DNA of 64,000 nucleotides from Rhizophagus clarus (lineage: Eukaryota; Glomeromycota; Glomeromycetes; Glomerales; Glomeraceae). The translations under genes and the position numbers were made by a program. Positions within the stretch are counted from its first letter, which is position 1. Each line of letters starts with the position of its first letter. Shown piece by piece: positions 24,848 to 37,006 of this stretch. The notes under the pieces are model-generated. The model was not told where the DNA came from. It saw nothing but the letters and a program-made list of their open reading frames with translations, and searched no databases. The stretch is from positions 1,178,001-1,242,000 of the forward strand of contig BLAL01000319.1 in the NCBI GenBank assembly GCA_015698045.1, written 5' to 3'.

Positions 24848-26637
24848 TTATTTATACCTTCGTAATTTTTCATACATTGAAGTAAGGTTATATTGTTCTA
24901 AATCATCTCCTAAATTTGCTGCATTTTGATATAATTCAAATGCTTTTTGCTTATCAATTTTAGTTCCAATACCTCGATCAAAACAACATGCTAGCATCCT
25001 TATCCCACCTGGACATCCCCCCTCAGCTGATTGCTTAAATAATTCAAAAGCTTTATTATAGTCTTTCTTAACGCCCTTTCCATTTATATAACAAATACCA
25101 AGATTATACATAGACATCATATTTCCATCATTTGCAGCTTTTTCATACCAATAAAAAGCTTTTTTTAAATCTTTTTTTAGTTCCTAATCCAGAATCATAA
25201 CAATAACCGGTACTATTTTACCCACATAATATACTTTTATTAGCTGCTTTTTCATAATGTTCAAAGGCTAGTTTTTCATTTCTTGTAATTCCATGTCCAA
25301 ATCGATAACATTCAGCAATAAAATATTGTGCTAACTTATAATCTTGTGCTAATGCACAAGTAAATAAATTAAGTGCTTCATTATAATTTTCGCTTGCTAT
25401 AATGCCACGATAATTAAAATATCCAAATAAAAAAATAGGATTTGCTCCAATTCGATTATTATTTGTTAACAACCAATTATAAATTTCCAGTGGATTAATA
25501 TTGTATGATCATTAAAATATTCAATAACTTTCTGCTTTTCGAATTTCCTATCAATTCCTTTATTTAATAATTTATAAATAAAATCATTTATTTCATCAAC
25601 TATTATGCTAAAATCTTTTTCAGCTGAAAGATTTTCTTGTTTTGTTGCAATAGAATCAATTTCTTTAGTTGTCTTTGGTTCTGAATTATTATTTGGCTGA
25701 TCCAGAAAATGTTTAAATAAATTTTCACGCAAATCTTTCGGTATAATTTTTTTATACGGATATACTTTGTGCAAATATTCTTTAGAATTTAAATTAAAGA
25801 AACTAATAAAAGGTATTAATTGTTGTAAAGTATTCTTTAAAGTAATGAAATCATTTTTTGAATAACTAGAAGGGACTGAAGGAAGTTCAGGATTCTGAGC
25901 AATACCCCATTTAAGTACTTGTTCCCAAACTTGAATAACATTTGTTTTAATGTTATCATGTTGAATAAGAAAAATCAAACAATTTTCTGAAAGTAAATTG
26001 AAATCGATTGAATTAAAAATTTTTTCTGGTTCTTTAGACATTATTAATTCAGTAGACATTATTAATTCAGTACAAAAATTTTGTAATTTTAAGAAAGAAT
26101 TATTCTAAAACTTGTTTTATATATCAAGCTAAAATTTTGTTCCATCCAATTTTTCTTATTTTCAATTAAAAATAATTGTAAATGAGTGATTAATTCTTGA
26201 AGACTAAGTTCATTGGAAGCAATCAAAATTCGAATAATATCCGAAGTATCATACTCCTCTAAAGAAAGCCTTCCCCCATAAATATACCTAATAAAAAACA
26301 ACATCATTTAAATATTTTCATAAAAATTAATTTTTATTTTAAAAAAAAAGTCGTTTATAACATATTATTTTAATTCTCACCTTAAGATCATTGGAAAAAT
26401 TTCAGGTGAAATATTTGGTAATTTAATATGTGTCAAACTTCCATCATTTTTATTAACACTAGCTGATAAAATTCTTCGCAAATAAGAGGAACGATAATTT
26501 AATATAACCATATGAGCACGAAAAATTTTTACGTAAGGATCATCACCAACTTCAATGGTTATATCATAAAATTCATTATCTTCTAAAATTTCAAGTAAAT
26601 TTTGTGATAATTTTGGTAAAAATTTATTATCGTACAT
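24848..26637 (-). pseudogene. BTB-BACK-Sel1 copy BS3, disabled
   Basis: Exon 1 (26637-26381) is intact and a 93-bp intron with proper GT-AG ends precedes exon 2 (from 26287), but exon 2 is wrecked. Compared with its closest paralog BS4, one base is lost near 26106. An 18-bp unit is tandemly duplicated at about 26038-26073 (TTAATTCAGTAGACATTA words). Two bases are gained near 25503, a CAA glutamine codon is TAA at 25218, and one T is gained in a T run near 25180. The C-terminus carries the same small deletion as BS4, ending MYEKLRRYK instead of a full sixth Sel1 repeat. The shared deletion places BS3 and BS4 as recent duplicates, with the other lesions later and private. Several lesions are not homopolymer errors, so true decay is likely. 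Confidence 0.82.
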
Positions 26638-26734
26638 TATAACCGACATTCGATTTTCAAGAAATGAAAGAAAATGCAAGTTTATCCTAATATGATAATA
26701 TATGATGAATGGATTATAAATATTCGATTTATAT

Positions 26735-26782
26735 GATAAACTTCGGAATTTGTAAATATATCGGCCCGAGAGATACCGAAAC
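26735..26782 (-). promoter_or_regulatory. Conserved upstream block of BS3
   Basis: The block ATCGGCCCGAGAGATACCG is kept exactly although the gene is dead. Two GGCTG-bearing CCAAT-type boxes (TGATTGGCTG and TAATTGGCTG) follow upstream at about 26838 and 26862, preserving the undisrupted arrangement that is split at 40.17 and 48.32 kb. Confidence 0.6.
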
Positions 26783-27785
26783 ATCCGACTAATCATCAAC
26801 GTCAACGTTTACCGATTTGCTAATTTATTTGTCGTTCTGATTGGCTGTCAACTTTTTCGTTTCTAATTGGCTGAGTTTCTCTTACATGTCACGTAAACTT
26901 TACGTCTGCAAGTCTAGATTAATATACCATTTCTAAATTGTTTCCTCTGTCTAATTATTATATAATTTTAAAATTCCACTAAACTATAAATATATACTTA
27001 TAGAAAAATATATTCCGCTTCAGAGATCGTATATATCGATAAAAGTTGGGTTTCTAATTAGTTTAATATCATTGAAAGAACATTTCACAATCATTTACAA
27101 TTACATTCAGGTTAAATTACAAATTGAGATTTGCATCCAAAGACATTCCAATAAAAACATAATAACAAAGTAGAACTTATAAAATTACGCTGAAAATCCT
27201 AAGAAATTTTCAACTAAAAAATAGATAACAATTTAGCTATAAGTTTAACGCTCAATAAAATTCTTGATTTATGGATATTCTTTAACGTTAATAGTATTAA
27301 AATACATTTTTTTTTAGAATGATATTACGGAACGATTTTGTTTTCTTGAAGAAAAAATTATTAGGAAATTCTTCTTTAGTAATTTAATCGATTAATTATA
27401 ATAAATAGAAAAAATATTAATTTATTATAGTATAAATATTAGAAAATAAATTTGAAGTCAATAAAAAAAAGGTGCTAGTTCATCAATGTTTCTTCTATTA
27501 TTTTTGAGTGAATAAGCGAGCGTTCTTAAGATAATGCCTTAATTTTACTAATTCTTAAAAAATCCTAATACCAGTTAACTTGGTCAGATATTATCATCAT
27601 AAATTTTACTTAAACTAAATTCATCATCATTATTTTTATAGTTTTCAAGTTTCCAAGTTCAAAAATTATAATGACAATAAACTCGTGAAAATATAAAAAC
27701 CTAGTTCGAATTAGTATAGTAACACATCCAACCTTGGTTGAAGCTGCAACAGCACTGATCTAGTACCTTGTTTTGCTGTAATACT
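26783..27785. repeat. Family spacer, copy 3 (left part)
   Basis: Upstream flank of BS3, homologous to other spacers, with GCGAGCGTTCTTAA near 27517. It is interrupted by a MITE at 27786 and resumes at 28571. Confidence 0.6.
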
Positions 27786-28570
27786 CAGTGTTCGGTAATG
27801 ACCTGGTCATTTGACCATTTTTCGGATTAGGAGTCATTTGGCCAAATGACACCCTATCATTTGGCATTTGTCATTTTGTCATTTCGCAAATGACCAAATG
27901 CCAAATGATTGGGTGTCATTTGACTGTCATTTGTCATTTGGTCATTTGTCACTAAAATACAGAAAGACTATTGGACAATTTAATTACATTATCATGATGT
28001 AAAATCGCAAATCATAGTCGCCTAACCAATGACAGCAAAAATTATTAATATTGTATGCATAAATAAAATTTCACATGCGAAAATTAGGTTCTATATGCAG
28101 TATATGAGTTACAATTATTGCAAATTTATTATAAAATAAACCCATTGATGAAATAACTTTATTGATGAAATGATGATCGGTGAATAATAATCTTGTTGGT
28201 AAATGAGATTATTGATAGTGGAACAATTTTCATTAAATAAATGTAATATTATTTATAAAAAAAAAAATGGAGTTTATGATTAAATAGGCATAAAAAAAAA
28301 TTATTTCTACCAATAAAAATAATAATAAATCACGTGATTCAACACTCTTTCACTACTATTAAAACTTTTTTTATTACATATGCTAAATAAATTTTGTTTC
28401 AATATTTTGTTTCTTTATTTTAAAATAAACAAAATAATTAATAATAATTCTTGAAATATTTAATATTTTTCAAATGACTTAAATGACTGATCATTTGAGT
28501 TCCAAATGACAAATGACAAATGACTTGTCATTTGAGTCATTTGTCATTTCAAATCATTTACCGAACACTG
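27786..28570. mobile_element. hAT-type MITE with CAGTGTTCGGTAA ends
   Basis: Perfect 13-bp terminal repeats (CAGTGTTCGGTAA and its complement) are flanked by a perfect 8-bp duplication GTAATACT (27778-27785 and 28571-28578). Both subterminal regions are packed with CAAATGAC/GTCATTTG words, about a dozen per side, able to form a long hairpin. The AT-rich middle has no coding frame. The homologous spacer near 49.29 kb runs straight through this position, giving an empty site. Insertion therefore post-dates spacer duplication. Confidence 0.92.
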
Positions 28571-28918
28571 GTAATACTAGTTATACAGTAACGTGTAAAG
28601 ATGTTTTTCATTTAATTCATAACAAATAAATTTATTTTTATTGAAATATTTTATTTAAAAGGAAGAATATAATTACTTCGACCCAATATCAATATATCTA
28701 AATGTATAAGAAACTAAAAATTCATTAAACCAATATATTTACGAGAATGTATATTCATTATGCATAATAAATTTTCAGAAAAAACTAATTATTATAAAAG
28801 GTTTTACAGTTTTACAATTTACATAAAGAAATTTTATTACAAATTATTGATTTTAAATCTTTCTAAAATAATTTATTGCTTCCTTGTATCCACAGGTTTT
28901 TCATATCAATTAATTGCT

Positions 28919-30684
28919 TTATTTATACCTTTGTAATTTTTCATACATTGAAGTAAGGTTATATTGTGCTAAATCATCTCCTAAATTTGCTGCATTTTGG
29001 TATAATTCAAATGCTTTTTGCTTATCAGTTTTAGTTCCAATACCTCGATCAAAACAACATCCTAGCATCCTTATTCCACCTGGATATCCCCCCTCAGCTG
29101 ATTGCTTAAATAATTCAAAAGCTTTATTATAGTCTTTCGCAACGCCCTTTCCGCTTTTATAACAAATACCAATATTATACATAGACATTATATTTCCATC
29201 ATTTGCAGCTTTTTCATACCAATAAAAAGCTTTCTTTAAATCTTTTTTAGTTCCTAATCCACAATCATAACAATAACCGGTACTATTTTGCCCACATAAT
29301 ATACTTTTATTAGCTGCTTTTTCATAATGATCAAAAGCTAATTTTTCATTTCTTGTAATTCCATGTCCAAATCGATAACACTCACCAATAAAATATTGTG
29401 ATAATTTATGATCTTGTGCTAATGCACAAGTAAATAAATTAAGTGCTTCATTATAATTTTCGCTTGCTATAATGCCACGATAATTAAAATATCCAAATAA
29501 AAAAATAGAATTTGCTCCAATTCGATTATTATTTATTAACAACCAATTATAAATTTCCTGTGGATTAATATTATGATCATTAAAATATTCAATAACTTTC
29601 TGCTTTTCGAATTTCCTATCAATTCCTTTATTTAATAATTTATAAATAAAATCATTTATTTTATCAATTATTTTACTAAAATCTTTTTCAGCTGAAAGAT
29701 TTTCTTGTTTTGTTGCAATAGAATCAATTTCTTTAGTTGTCTTTGGTTCTGAATTATTATTTGGCTGATCCAGAAAATGTTTAAATAAATTTTCACGCAA
29801 ATCTTTCGGTATAATTTTTTTATACGGATATACTTTGTGCAAATATTCTTTAGAAGTTAAATTAAAGAAACTAATAAAAGGAATTAATTGCTGTAAAGTA
29901 TTCTTTAAAGTAATAAAATCATTTTTTGAATAACTAGAAGGGTCTGAAGGAAACTCTGGATTCTGAGCAATACCCCATTTAAGTACTTGTTCCCAAACTT
30001 GAATAACATTTATTTTAATGTTATCATGTTGAATAAGAGAAATTAAGCAATTTTCTGAAAGTGAATTGAAATCGATTGAATTAAAAATTTTTTCTGGTTC
30101 TTTAGACATTATTAATTCAGTACAAAAATTTTGTAATTTTAAGAAAGAATTATTTTCAAAACTTGTTTTATATATCAAGCTAAAATTTTGTTCCATCCAA
30201 TTTTTCTTATTTTCGATTAAAAATAATTGTAAATGAGTGATTAATTCTTGAAGACTAAGTTCATTGGAAGCAACCAAAATTCTAATAATATCCGAAGTAT
30301 CATATTCCTCTAAAGAAAGCCGTCCTCCATAAATATACCTAAAAAAAAAAACGACATTATTAAAATATTTTCATAAAAATTTAAAACAAAAATTGTTTAT
30401 AATATATTATTTAATTCTCACCTTAAGACCATTGGAAAAATTTCAGGTGAAATATTTGGCAACTTAATATGTGTCAAACTTCCATCATTTTTATTTTTAT
30501 TAACACTAGCTGATAAAATTCTTCGCAAATAAGAGGAACGATAGTTTAATATAACCATATGAGCACGAAAAATTTTTACGTAAGGGTCATCACCAACTTC
30601 GATGGTTATATCATAAAATTCATTATCTTCTAAAATTTCAAGTAAGTTTTGTGATAATTTTGGTAAAAATTTATTATCGTACAT
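28919..30684 (-). CDS. BTB-BACK-Sel1 repeat protein, copy BS4 (C-terminally shortened)
   Basis: Exons 30684-30422 and 30338-28919, with an 83-bp intron and AG|G acceptor junction, encode 560 aa. BTB, BACK and the first five Sel1 repeats are complete. The sixth repeat is cut after NLTSMYEK, where a small deletion shifts the frame to LQRYK and stop, removing about 30 residues. The Sel1 block has its own allele type: NYNEALNLFTCALAQDH and SILCGQNSTGYCYDCGLG. That text is shared with BS3 and BS5 but not with BS2. In-frame ATGs exist further upstream (up to 30816), but they fall in the promoter block and are not conserved, so the MYDNKF start is used. The truncation may be tolerated because solenoid ends are often variable. 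Confidence 0.82.
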
Positions 30685-30763
30685 TATAACCGACATTCGA
30701 TTTTCAAGAAATGAAAGAAAATGCAAGCTTATCCTAATTTGATGAATGGATAAATATTTATAT

Positions 30764-30802
30764 GGCAAGTTTCGGAATATATCGTCCCGAAAGATACTAA
30801 AC
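30764..30802 (-). promoter_or_regulatory. Upstream block of BS4, mutated core
   Basis: The family block is present, but the core reads ATCGTCCCGAAAGATACTAAAC: the GGCC centre and the CCG of the right half are altered relative to other copies. The inverted CCAAT box (TGATTGGCTG) follows near 30842. If the dyad is a binding site, BS4 would be predicted to respond differently. Confidence 0.5.
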
Positions 30803-31961
30803 ATCTGACTAATCATCGATTGGTTAATTTATCTGTCGTTCTGATTGGCTGAATTTCTTATATGTCACGTTGCTAAATCTAAATTACTTAATTGTTTCCC
30901 CTATTTAATTATTAGATAAATTTTAAATCCCACGAAACTATAAAATACTTATATTAACGCATTAATTCGTCAAAATCTTCACTGTTTAAATGATAGAAAG
31001 ATATGTTCCGCTTTCAGCGATCTGTGATTTGGTGTATATGGATAGAAATTGGTTTCTAATTAGTTTAACATTGTTAAAAGGAATTCAGAACCGTTTACAA
31101 CTTTATAGAATTATCTAAATAAAAAATAAAATATCATTTGTAACAGTTCGTTAAGAATAAAACAGAAAGAATTAAAAAACCGAAACTAGTACATTCAGGA
31201 TCTAAGTTTAATTTATGGAAATTCTTAATAGTACTAAATACATTTTCTGAATGATATTTCAGAACGATTTTGTTTTCTTGAAGAAAAAATTATTAGAAAA
31301 ATTTTCTTGAGTAATTTTACCGATTAATTATAGTAGGTAGAAAAAATATTGATTTATTATATTAGTAATATCAGAAACTGAATTTGAAATCAATAAAGAA
31401 AAAATTATATCATTATTTTAATGTTTCTTCTATACTATCGTGAAAGAATAAGCAAGCATTCTAAAGACAATGCCTAATTTTATTAATTCTTAAATCCTAA
31501 TACCAAATACTTTTGGTGAGATATTATCATAAATCTAAATTCAACTCAAGTTTACAAGTTCAAAAATTATAATAATAATAAACTCTAGACAATATAAAAC
31601 CTAGTTCGAATTAATATAGTAATACATTCAACTTTCGTTGAAGTTGCGACAGCACTAATCCAGTACTTTGTTTTATTGTAAAATAATTGTAAATTTACAA
31701 CGATTTGCTGAATTATACAGTAATGAATAAAGATGATTTTCATTTAAAATCCTAATATATAAACATGTTTAATATTGAAAAATTGTATTTAGAAGGAAGA
31801 ATATAATTATTTAGACACAATATCGGCATACCTAAAGTAAAAGAAACTAAAAATTCCTTAAACAATTTGTTTGCAAGAAAATACATTCACTATATATTTA
31901 TCTCGTAAAATTTTCAGGAAAACCTAATGATTTATTAATGGTTTTACAATTTTATGATTTA
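30803..31961. repeat. Family spacer, copy 4
   Basis: Upstream flank of BS4 continuing into the distal 3' flank of BS5, with GCAAGCATTCTAAA near 31450. It ends abruptly at about 31961, where the inserted sequence begins. Confidence 0.55.
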
Positions 31962-31994
31962 AACATTATTTTGACATAGCTAAAACCTAGAGTT

Positions 31995-32131
31995 TAGAAC
32001 CGGTTGTACCATCCATTTGAAAACCGGTTTCAACCCGATTTTTGACAATTCGGTTTAACCCGGTTTCATTACGAAAACCGGTTTGCGTTTAAAGCGGGTG
32101 CAACCAGTTGCTCAAACCGGTTTGATATTAA
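31995..32131. repeat. AACCGGTTT motif cluster, left block
   Basis: AACCGGTT or one-base variants recur about eight times in 137 bp. A second block of the same words lies at 32729-32828, partly as an inverted counterpart (both outer edges carry AGAGTT before the first motif). This suggests the two ends of one element of about 840 bp, but no target duplication was found. Confidence 0.5.
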
Positions 32132-32728
32132 TAAAATCTTATGCTTAATTTAAATTCAAGAATGATCATTTTTAAAAGTTAAATTAGCAAGTTTGCGAAT
32201 AAAACTTTATAAAAATTGAATTATGAACAAAATGATTATATCTTATTTTCCATAAAATATTGTGTATTCTATTTTGAAACAATTAACGATTTAAGGAATA
32301 GTAATCACGCAGTCCCGCATCCATGTTTACTATTTAGTCACGTGTTTATTGTCTCAAAACTGAATAATATCGTACTTTGTGTGGCAAAACTTCGAACTTG
32401 AGTTTTTAAACATTTTCATGTTTTTATTTTTGCAAAAAAAGCGCGACTAACACAAATAATTATTTACAGATAAAAAAATAAAGTAAACTTAGTTAATTTT
32501 GAGGCATTTGCATGGGATATCAAATGTAGATCGTTGTGGAATTTCATAATTCCATTACAGATTAGTAAACAAACATTGAAGAATGAATGTGATTTCATTT
32601 GCAACTAGCTTCATATTTATTTATCAGACAAATTATTATCGCAATAAATAACCACATAATAGAAATATGACTTCATTTGCGACTTAACCTTATGAATTAT
32701 GTGTTGTTATAAATTATCAATAATTATA

Positions 32729-32828
32729 GACCGGTTGCACGAATCAGTTTCAACTGGTTTTGTAAAAATCGGTTTTAAACGGGTCAAACCGGTTGCAATT
32801 CAGTTTATTCGGTGTAACTCTGGTCAGT
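32729..32828. repeat. AACCGGTTT motif cluster, right block
   Basis: ACCGGTTGCA, AACTGGTTTTG, AATCGGTTTTAA and AAACCGGTTGCA recur here; see the left block at 31995. The 600 bp between the two blocks have no coding signal. Confidence 0.45.
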
Positions 32829-33457
32829 TCATCGATCAGGTAACTATGGCTTGGAGACAGGGATGCAATAGATATGTTTCAAGTCCAATCAGCAAGACAC
32901 ACTATTCACAAAGGGATAGTTCGTTTATATGTTAGAAGAGCTTCTTTATTATTTATATGAACTTCTTATTACAACTTCATTAATACAGAACTGTTTTTCA
33001 ACTAAAAAGAAAAGTCAAGATATTTATACAACATAAATATTGTATATTTAAAAATATAACAAATAAATCTAATATATCAAATAAAACTAATAAATAATTT
33101 TTTATTTTTTATTTATTTTTTATTTTTGATTGCAGACAGTTAAATAGAACAGTGATACATATATAAGCACTCAAAAATGTGAGACTAATAACGAAAACCA
33201 TTACTAATTGTCACTGACTCCAAAGAACCAGCACTATCCGCCTCAGCGTACTGGAGCGAAAAAAAAATTCCACCCACCGATCCCAAGGGATAAACGCCAA
33301 GAGAAAAAAAATAAAAAGAAATAAAACGAAAAGTAACGCACTGGGGAAATAAAAAAAGGGGAGACCAAGTCATAACCGTTTCTTAGGCCGTGGCAAAATG
33401 TGGAAACACCTGATCTACGCTAAAATCCTATGGAATATAAGAAGATAAAATGAATTA

Positions 33458-34843
33458 CTAGGTTAGCGATTTTCCGTCTAGCTTCTGTATAAGCGATTTG
33501 AGAAGCGTGCATAAGTCGTCTGAAGCTGCAGTCTTTTTACGAGATTTGTTCTTTTTGGCTTTGGACTTCTTATGGTCAGGGCAAACCTGGACCTGTTTAG
33601 GAGGGTTCGATTGTCGTATTTTTCGAGTGGAATCACTCTGTTTGTCTTTATTCTTCTTCGACTTAATCGGTAAGGGTGTCCTGGAATTCGTCAGCTTTAT
33701 TTTGTCCGTTTGTAAGGTGAGTGCTCGCATCAACCTTTCATGCATCTCAAAATAGAGTATTCCTTTGAGCCCTTGTTTATCCTTGATGACTTTCCACGCC
33801 GCAGCTCTCGTATACTGGAGGAGGGATTCGCCATCAGGGGTGAATTTGCTATATATTGCATCTTCTGTAGTATCAGCGGGGAAGTGGAAGGAGGTTTGAA
33901 ATATTTCTCGACTCTTTCTTTGTGCGAGCTTCCATTTGCCAGGAAACCACCGGACCCATATACCTCCTAGTTGGGTGCACCAAGGCATCAAGATGAACTC
34001 GGTATCCTTTGTGGGGTTTAAAACAATATCCACACGGATCGTGTAGTACTTATGTTGGGTCTTGAGGGAAATGTTTAAAACACGGCCCCAGTCTTATTTT
34101 ATCTGAGGACCATTTGGTGGGTACATCGTAGACCATGATAGTTCGACGTTGACGATTTTGACTTTCATGAACAATGTTATTATCGCACGTGACTTTCTGA
34201 ATCGACCCTTGCTTCTCTTTGCCTTTTTTTGATTTTGCGGCTGGAAGTGTTACGACAGGGGGGAGATCACAGATACATCCCGCGTAATTACTGGATCTAC
34301 TGCCAATTTGGGAGTAAAACTCGTGGCTGCAGCCGATAGCTTACTATCTATGATCATCGCCTGAGATTCTGTTGATATTATTGGTACGCTTTGTTCCGGT
34401 TGTGCCCATGATTGCTGCGGCTCCAAGTCTTCGAAATTGTTTCCTTGAGAGGGCGGCTGTAACATATCTTTAACCTTGATATAAAGTCTGTCTAGTGTTA
34501 AACGCAAGTGCTTTTTCCCTAGACTAGTCGGTATAATAAGGTTGTTATGGGCGTATCTTTCGACAACAAATCGGCGGTCAGTTCTTTCAAACAAGTTACT
34601 CTCGCCGACGAGATAAGCGAGCGTTTTGTGTTGTTTAGTGTCTGTAATAGGTTTTCCTAGGGGGGTCACTGGGTATACTTGACCTAAGTCTTTTATCAGT
34701 TCATCCTCGAAGGTTTTTATTAACTCTGTGATGGTGGTGGACCAAAAATTTTCAAAATTTTCCATCTTCTCTATATGTATTTTGTCTGCGTATTTTTTGA
34801 CAAAAAATTTGTGAGAAAGAGTTTTATTTAAAGGCGCGTCCAT
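33458..34843 (-). pseudogene. Transposon or retroelement accessory ORF (nucleic-acid-binding type), frameshifted
   Basis: From ATG at 34843 (MDAPLNKTLSHKFFVKK) an open frame runs to 34250, where a C6 run shifts it. The continuation reads KSKKGKEKQGSIQ, then RRTIMVYDVPTKWSSDKI. After a second break near 34095 it continues GRVLNISLKTQHKY...IWVRWFPGKWKLAQRK, and ends in a lysine-rich tail at 33458. The MVYDVPTKWSSDKI...RVLNISLKTQHKYYTIRVDI arrangement looks like an RRM-like beta-alpha-beta unit, as in the first ORF of some non-LTR retroelements. A deletion appears to have removed the helix end at the second break. No endonuclease or reverse transcriptase follows before 32.9 kb, so the element is incomplete. 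Class assignment is tentative; the coding remnant and two frameshifts are directly seen. Confidence 0.55.
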
Positions 34844-35079
34844 AAAACTAATAAATAAAATAAATAAAATAAAAGGCTCCACAATGTCACGTGATTATTA
34901 CGCCTCTGAAAATGCAACCAGAAACCTTTTTTAAAAACACAAATACCAACAACTATTTTCATGTGTCCTTATAAAATTTATTGATTATCCAAAAGATGCA
35001 TAAGAAATATTGTCATAAATTGAAGTCTTTTTAAATTATTTTTTGCTTTTTCATGTCCTTGATTTGCAGATTTATTATA

Positions 35080-36866
35080 TCAATAAATTGCTTTGTCTAT
35101 GTCTTTTGTATTTCCATATCCCTTTTCATACATTGAAGCAAGATTATATTGTGTTATTTCATCTCCTAAATTTGCTGCATTTTGATATAATTCAAATGCT
35201 TTTTGCTTATCAATTTTAGTTCCAATACCTTCTTCATAACAATATCCTAACTTCCTTATCCCACTTGGACATCCCTCCTCAGCTGATTGCTTAAATAATT
35301 CAAAAGCTTTATTATGGTCTTTCGCAACGCCCTTTCCAGTTATATAACAAAGACCAAGATTATACATAGCAATAACATTTCCATTATCTGCGGCTTTTTC
35401 ATACCAATAAAAAGCTTTATTTAAATCTCTTTTAGTTCCTAATCCACAATCATAACAATAACCGGTACTATTTTGCCCACATAATATACTTTTATTAGCT
35501 GCTTCTTTATAATGTTCAAAAGCTAATTTTTCATTTCTTGTAATTCCATGTCCAAATCGGTAACATCCACCAATAAAATATTGTGCTAATTTATGATCTT
35601 GTGCTAATGCATAAGTAAATAAATTAAGTGCTTCATTATAATTTTCGCTTGCTATAATGCCACGATAATTAAAATATCCAAATAAAAAAATAGAATTTGC
35701 TCCAATTCGATTATTATTTGTTAACAACCAATTATAAATTTCCTTCGTATTAATATTGTGATCATTAAAATATTCAACAACTTTCTGCTTTTCGAATTTC
35801 CTATCAATTCCTTTATTTAATAATTTATAAATAAAATCATTTATTTCATCAACTATTTTACTAAAATCTTTTTCAGCTGAAAGATTTTCTTGTTTTGTTG
35901 CAATAGAATCAATTTCTTTAGTTGTCTTTGGTTCTGAATTATTATTATTTGGCTGATTTATAAAATGCCTAATTAGATTTTCACGTAAATCTTTTGACAA
36001 AATCTTTTTATACGGATAAACTTTGTCTGAAAATTCTTTATGGCTCAAATTAAAGAAATTAATAAATGGAATTAGTTGTTGTAAATTATTCTTTAAGGTA
36101 TTAAAATCATCTTTTGAATAACTAGAAGGGTCTGAAGGAAGTTCTGGATTCTGAGCAACACCCCATTTAAGCACATATTCCCAAACTTGCATAACATTAA
36201 TTTTAATATTATCATGTTGAATAAGAGAAATCATACATTTTTCTGGGAGAGAAGTAAAATCGATTGAATTAAGAACTTTTTCTGGTTTTTTAGATATCAA
36301 TTCAGTACAAAAATTTTGTAATTTCAAGAAAGAATTATCCTCAAAACTTGTTTTATATACCAAGCTAAAATTTTGCTCCATCCAATTTTTCTTATTTTCA
36401 ACCAAAAATAATTGTAAATGAGTAATTAATTCTTGAAGATTAAGTTCACTGAATGCAACCAAAATTTTAATAATATCCAAAGTATCATATTCCTCTAAAG
36501 AAAGCCTTCCTCCATAAATATACCTAAAAAAAAACGACATTATTAAAATATTTTCATAAAAATTTAAAAAAAAAAAGTCGTTATAATACAGTGTATTATT
36601 TTAGTTCACTTACCGTAAGACCATTTGAAAAATTTCAGGAGAAATATTTGGCAACTTAATATGTGTCAAGCTTCCATCATTTTTATTTTTGTTAACATTT
36701 GCTAATAAAATACTTCGCAAATAAGAGGAACGATAGTTTAATATAACCATATGAGCACGAAATATTTTTACATAAGAGTCATTACCAACTTCAATGGTTA
36801 TATCATAAAATTTAAAATTTCAAGTAAGTTTTGTGATAATTTTGGTAAAAACTTATTATCGTACAT
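35080..36866 (-). pseudogene. BTB-BACK-Sel1 copy BS5, disabled
   Basis: Exon 1 (36866-36614) lacks 10 bp within the LEDNEFYD codons near 36810 (253 bp instead of 263), shifting the frame inside the BTB fold. The intron (90 bp) still has GT-AG ends, but its donor codon is CG|G rather than AG|G. Exon 2 (36523 downward) stays open through BACK and five Sel1 repeats. A tryptophan TGG has become TGA at 35082-35080, in the AIYWY motif of the last repeat. The remaining codons are readable to about 35021, where foreign sequence begins. Its sequence is mosaic: BACK N-half like BS7, BACK C-half like BS9, linker and Sel1 like BS4. A start inside exon 2 could in principle yield a BACK-Sel1 protein, but nothing supports that. 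Confidence 0.82.
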
Positions 36867-36950
36867 TATAACCGACTTACGATTTTCAAGAAATGAAAGT
36901 AAAAGAAATGGCAAATTTGATGAATGGATAAATAAATATTCGATTTATTT

Positions 36951-37006
36951 GGTAAATCTCGGAATCTTAAAGTATATCGGCCCGAGAGATACCGAAATAC
37001 CGAAAC
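36951..37006 (-). promoter_or_regulatory. Conserved upstream block of BS5
   Basis: The block has an extended right half in which ATACCGAA is repeated (ATACCGAAATACCGAAAC), unlike any other copy. The CCAAT-type GATTGGCT follows near 37047. A transposon has landed about 210 bp further upstream. Confidence 0.55.

Larger units (their letters stand above)
31962..35020. mobile_element. Composite insertion of about 3 kb splitting the BS5 3' end
   Basis: Family 3'-flank sequence stops after TTTTATGATTTA (about 31961), and the BS5 coding end resumes at about 35021 (TTGAAGTCTTTTTAAA complement). In BS2 and BS8 these two points are only tens of bases apart. The insertion contains AACCGGTT-rich blocks on the left and a more GC-rich transposon-type coding remnant on the right. 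Exact termini and target duplication are not visible, so two successive insertions are possible. Confidence 0.65.

Noticed and set aside
26638..26805. In-frame upstream extension of BS3 exon 1 (and similar ones at 30685-30816 and 51463-51534)
   Set aside because: The extensions run through the conserved promoter block and leader, are not conserved between copies, and all copies share the MYD/NNKF start.
27860..27950. CAAATGAC repeats read as a possible CRISPR-like or minisatellite array
   Set aside because: The words are subterminal repeats inside a MITE with perfect termini and target duplication; there are no spacers of constant length.
28914..29132. Plus-strand frame antisense to BS4 (also 40764-40982 antisense to BS6)
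   Set aside because: Mirror of Sel1/BACK codons; no domain, no start context.
33498..33970. Plus frames across the transposon coding remnant
   Set aside because: Antisense shadows of a clearly protein-like minus frame.
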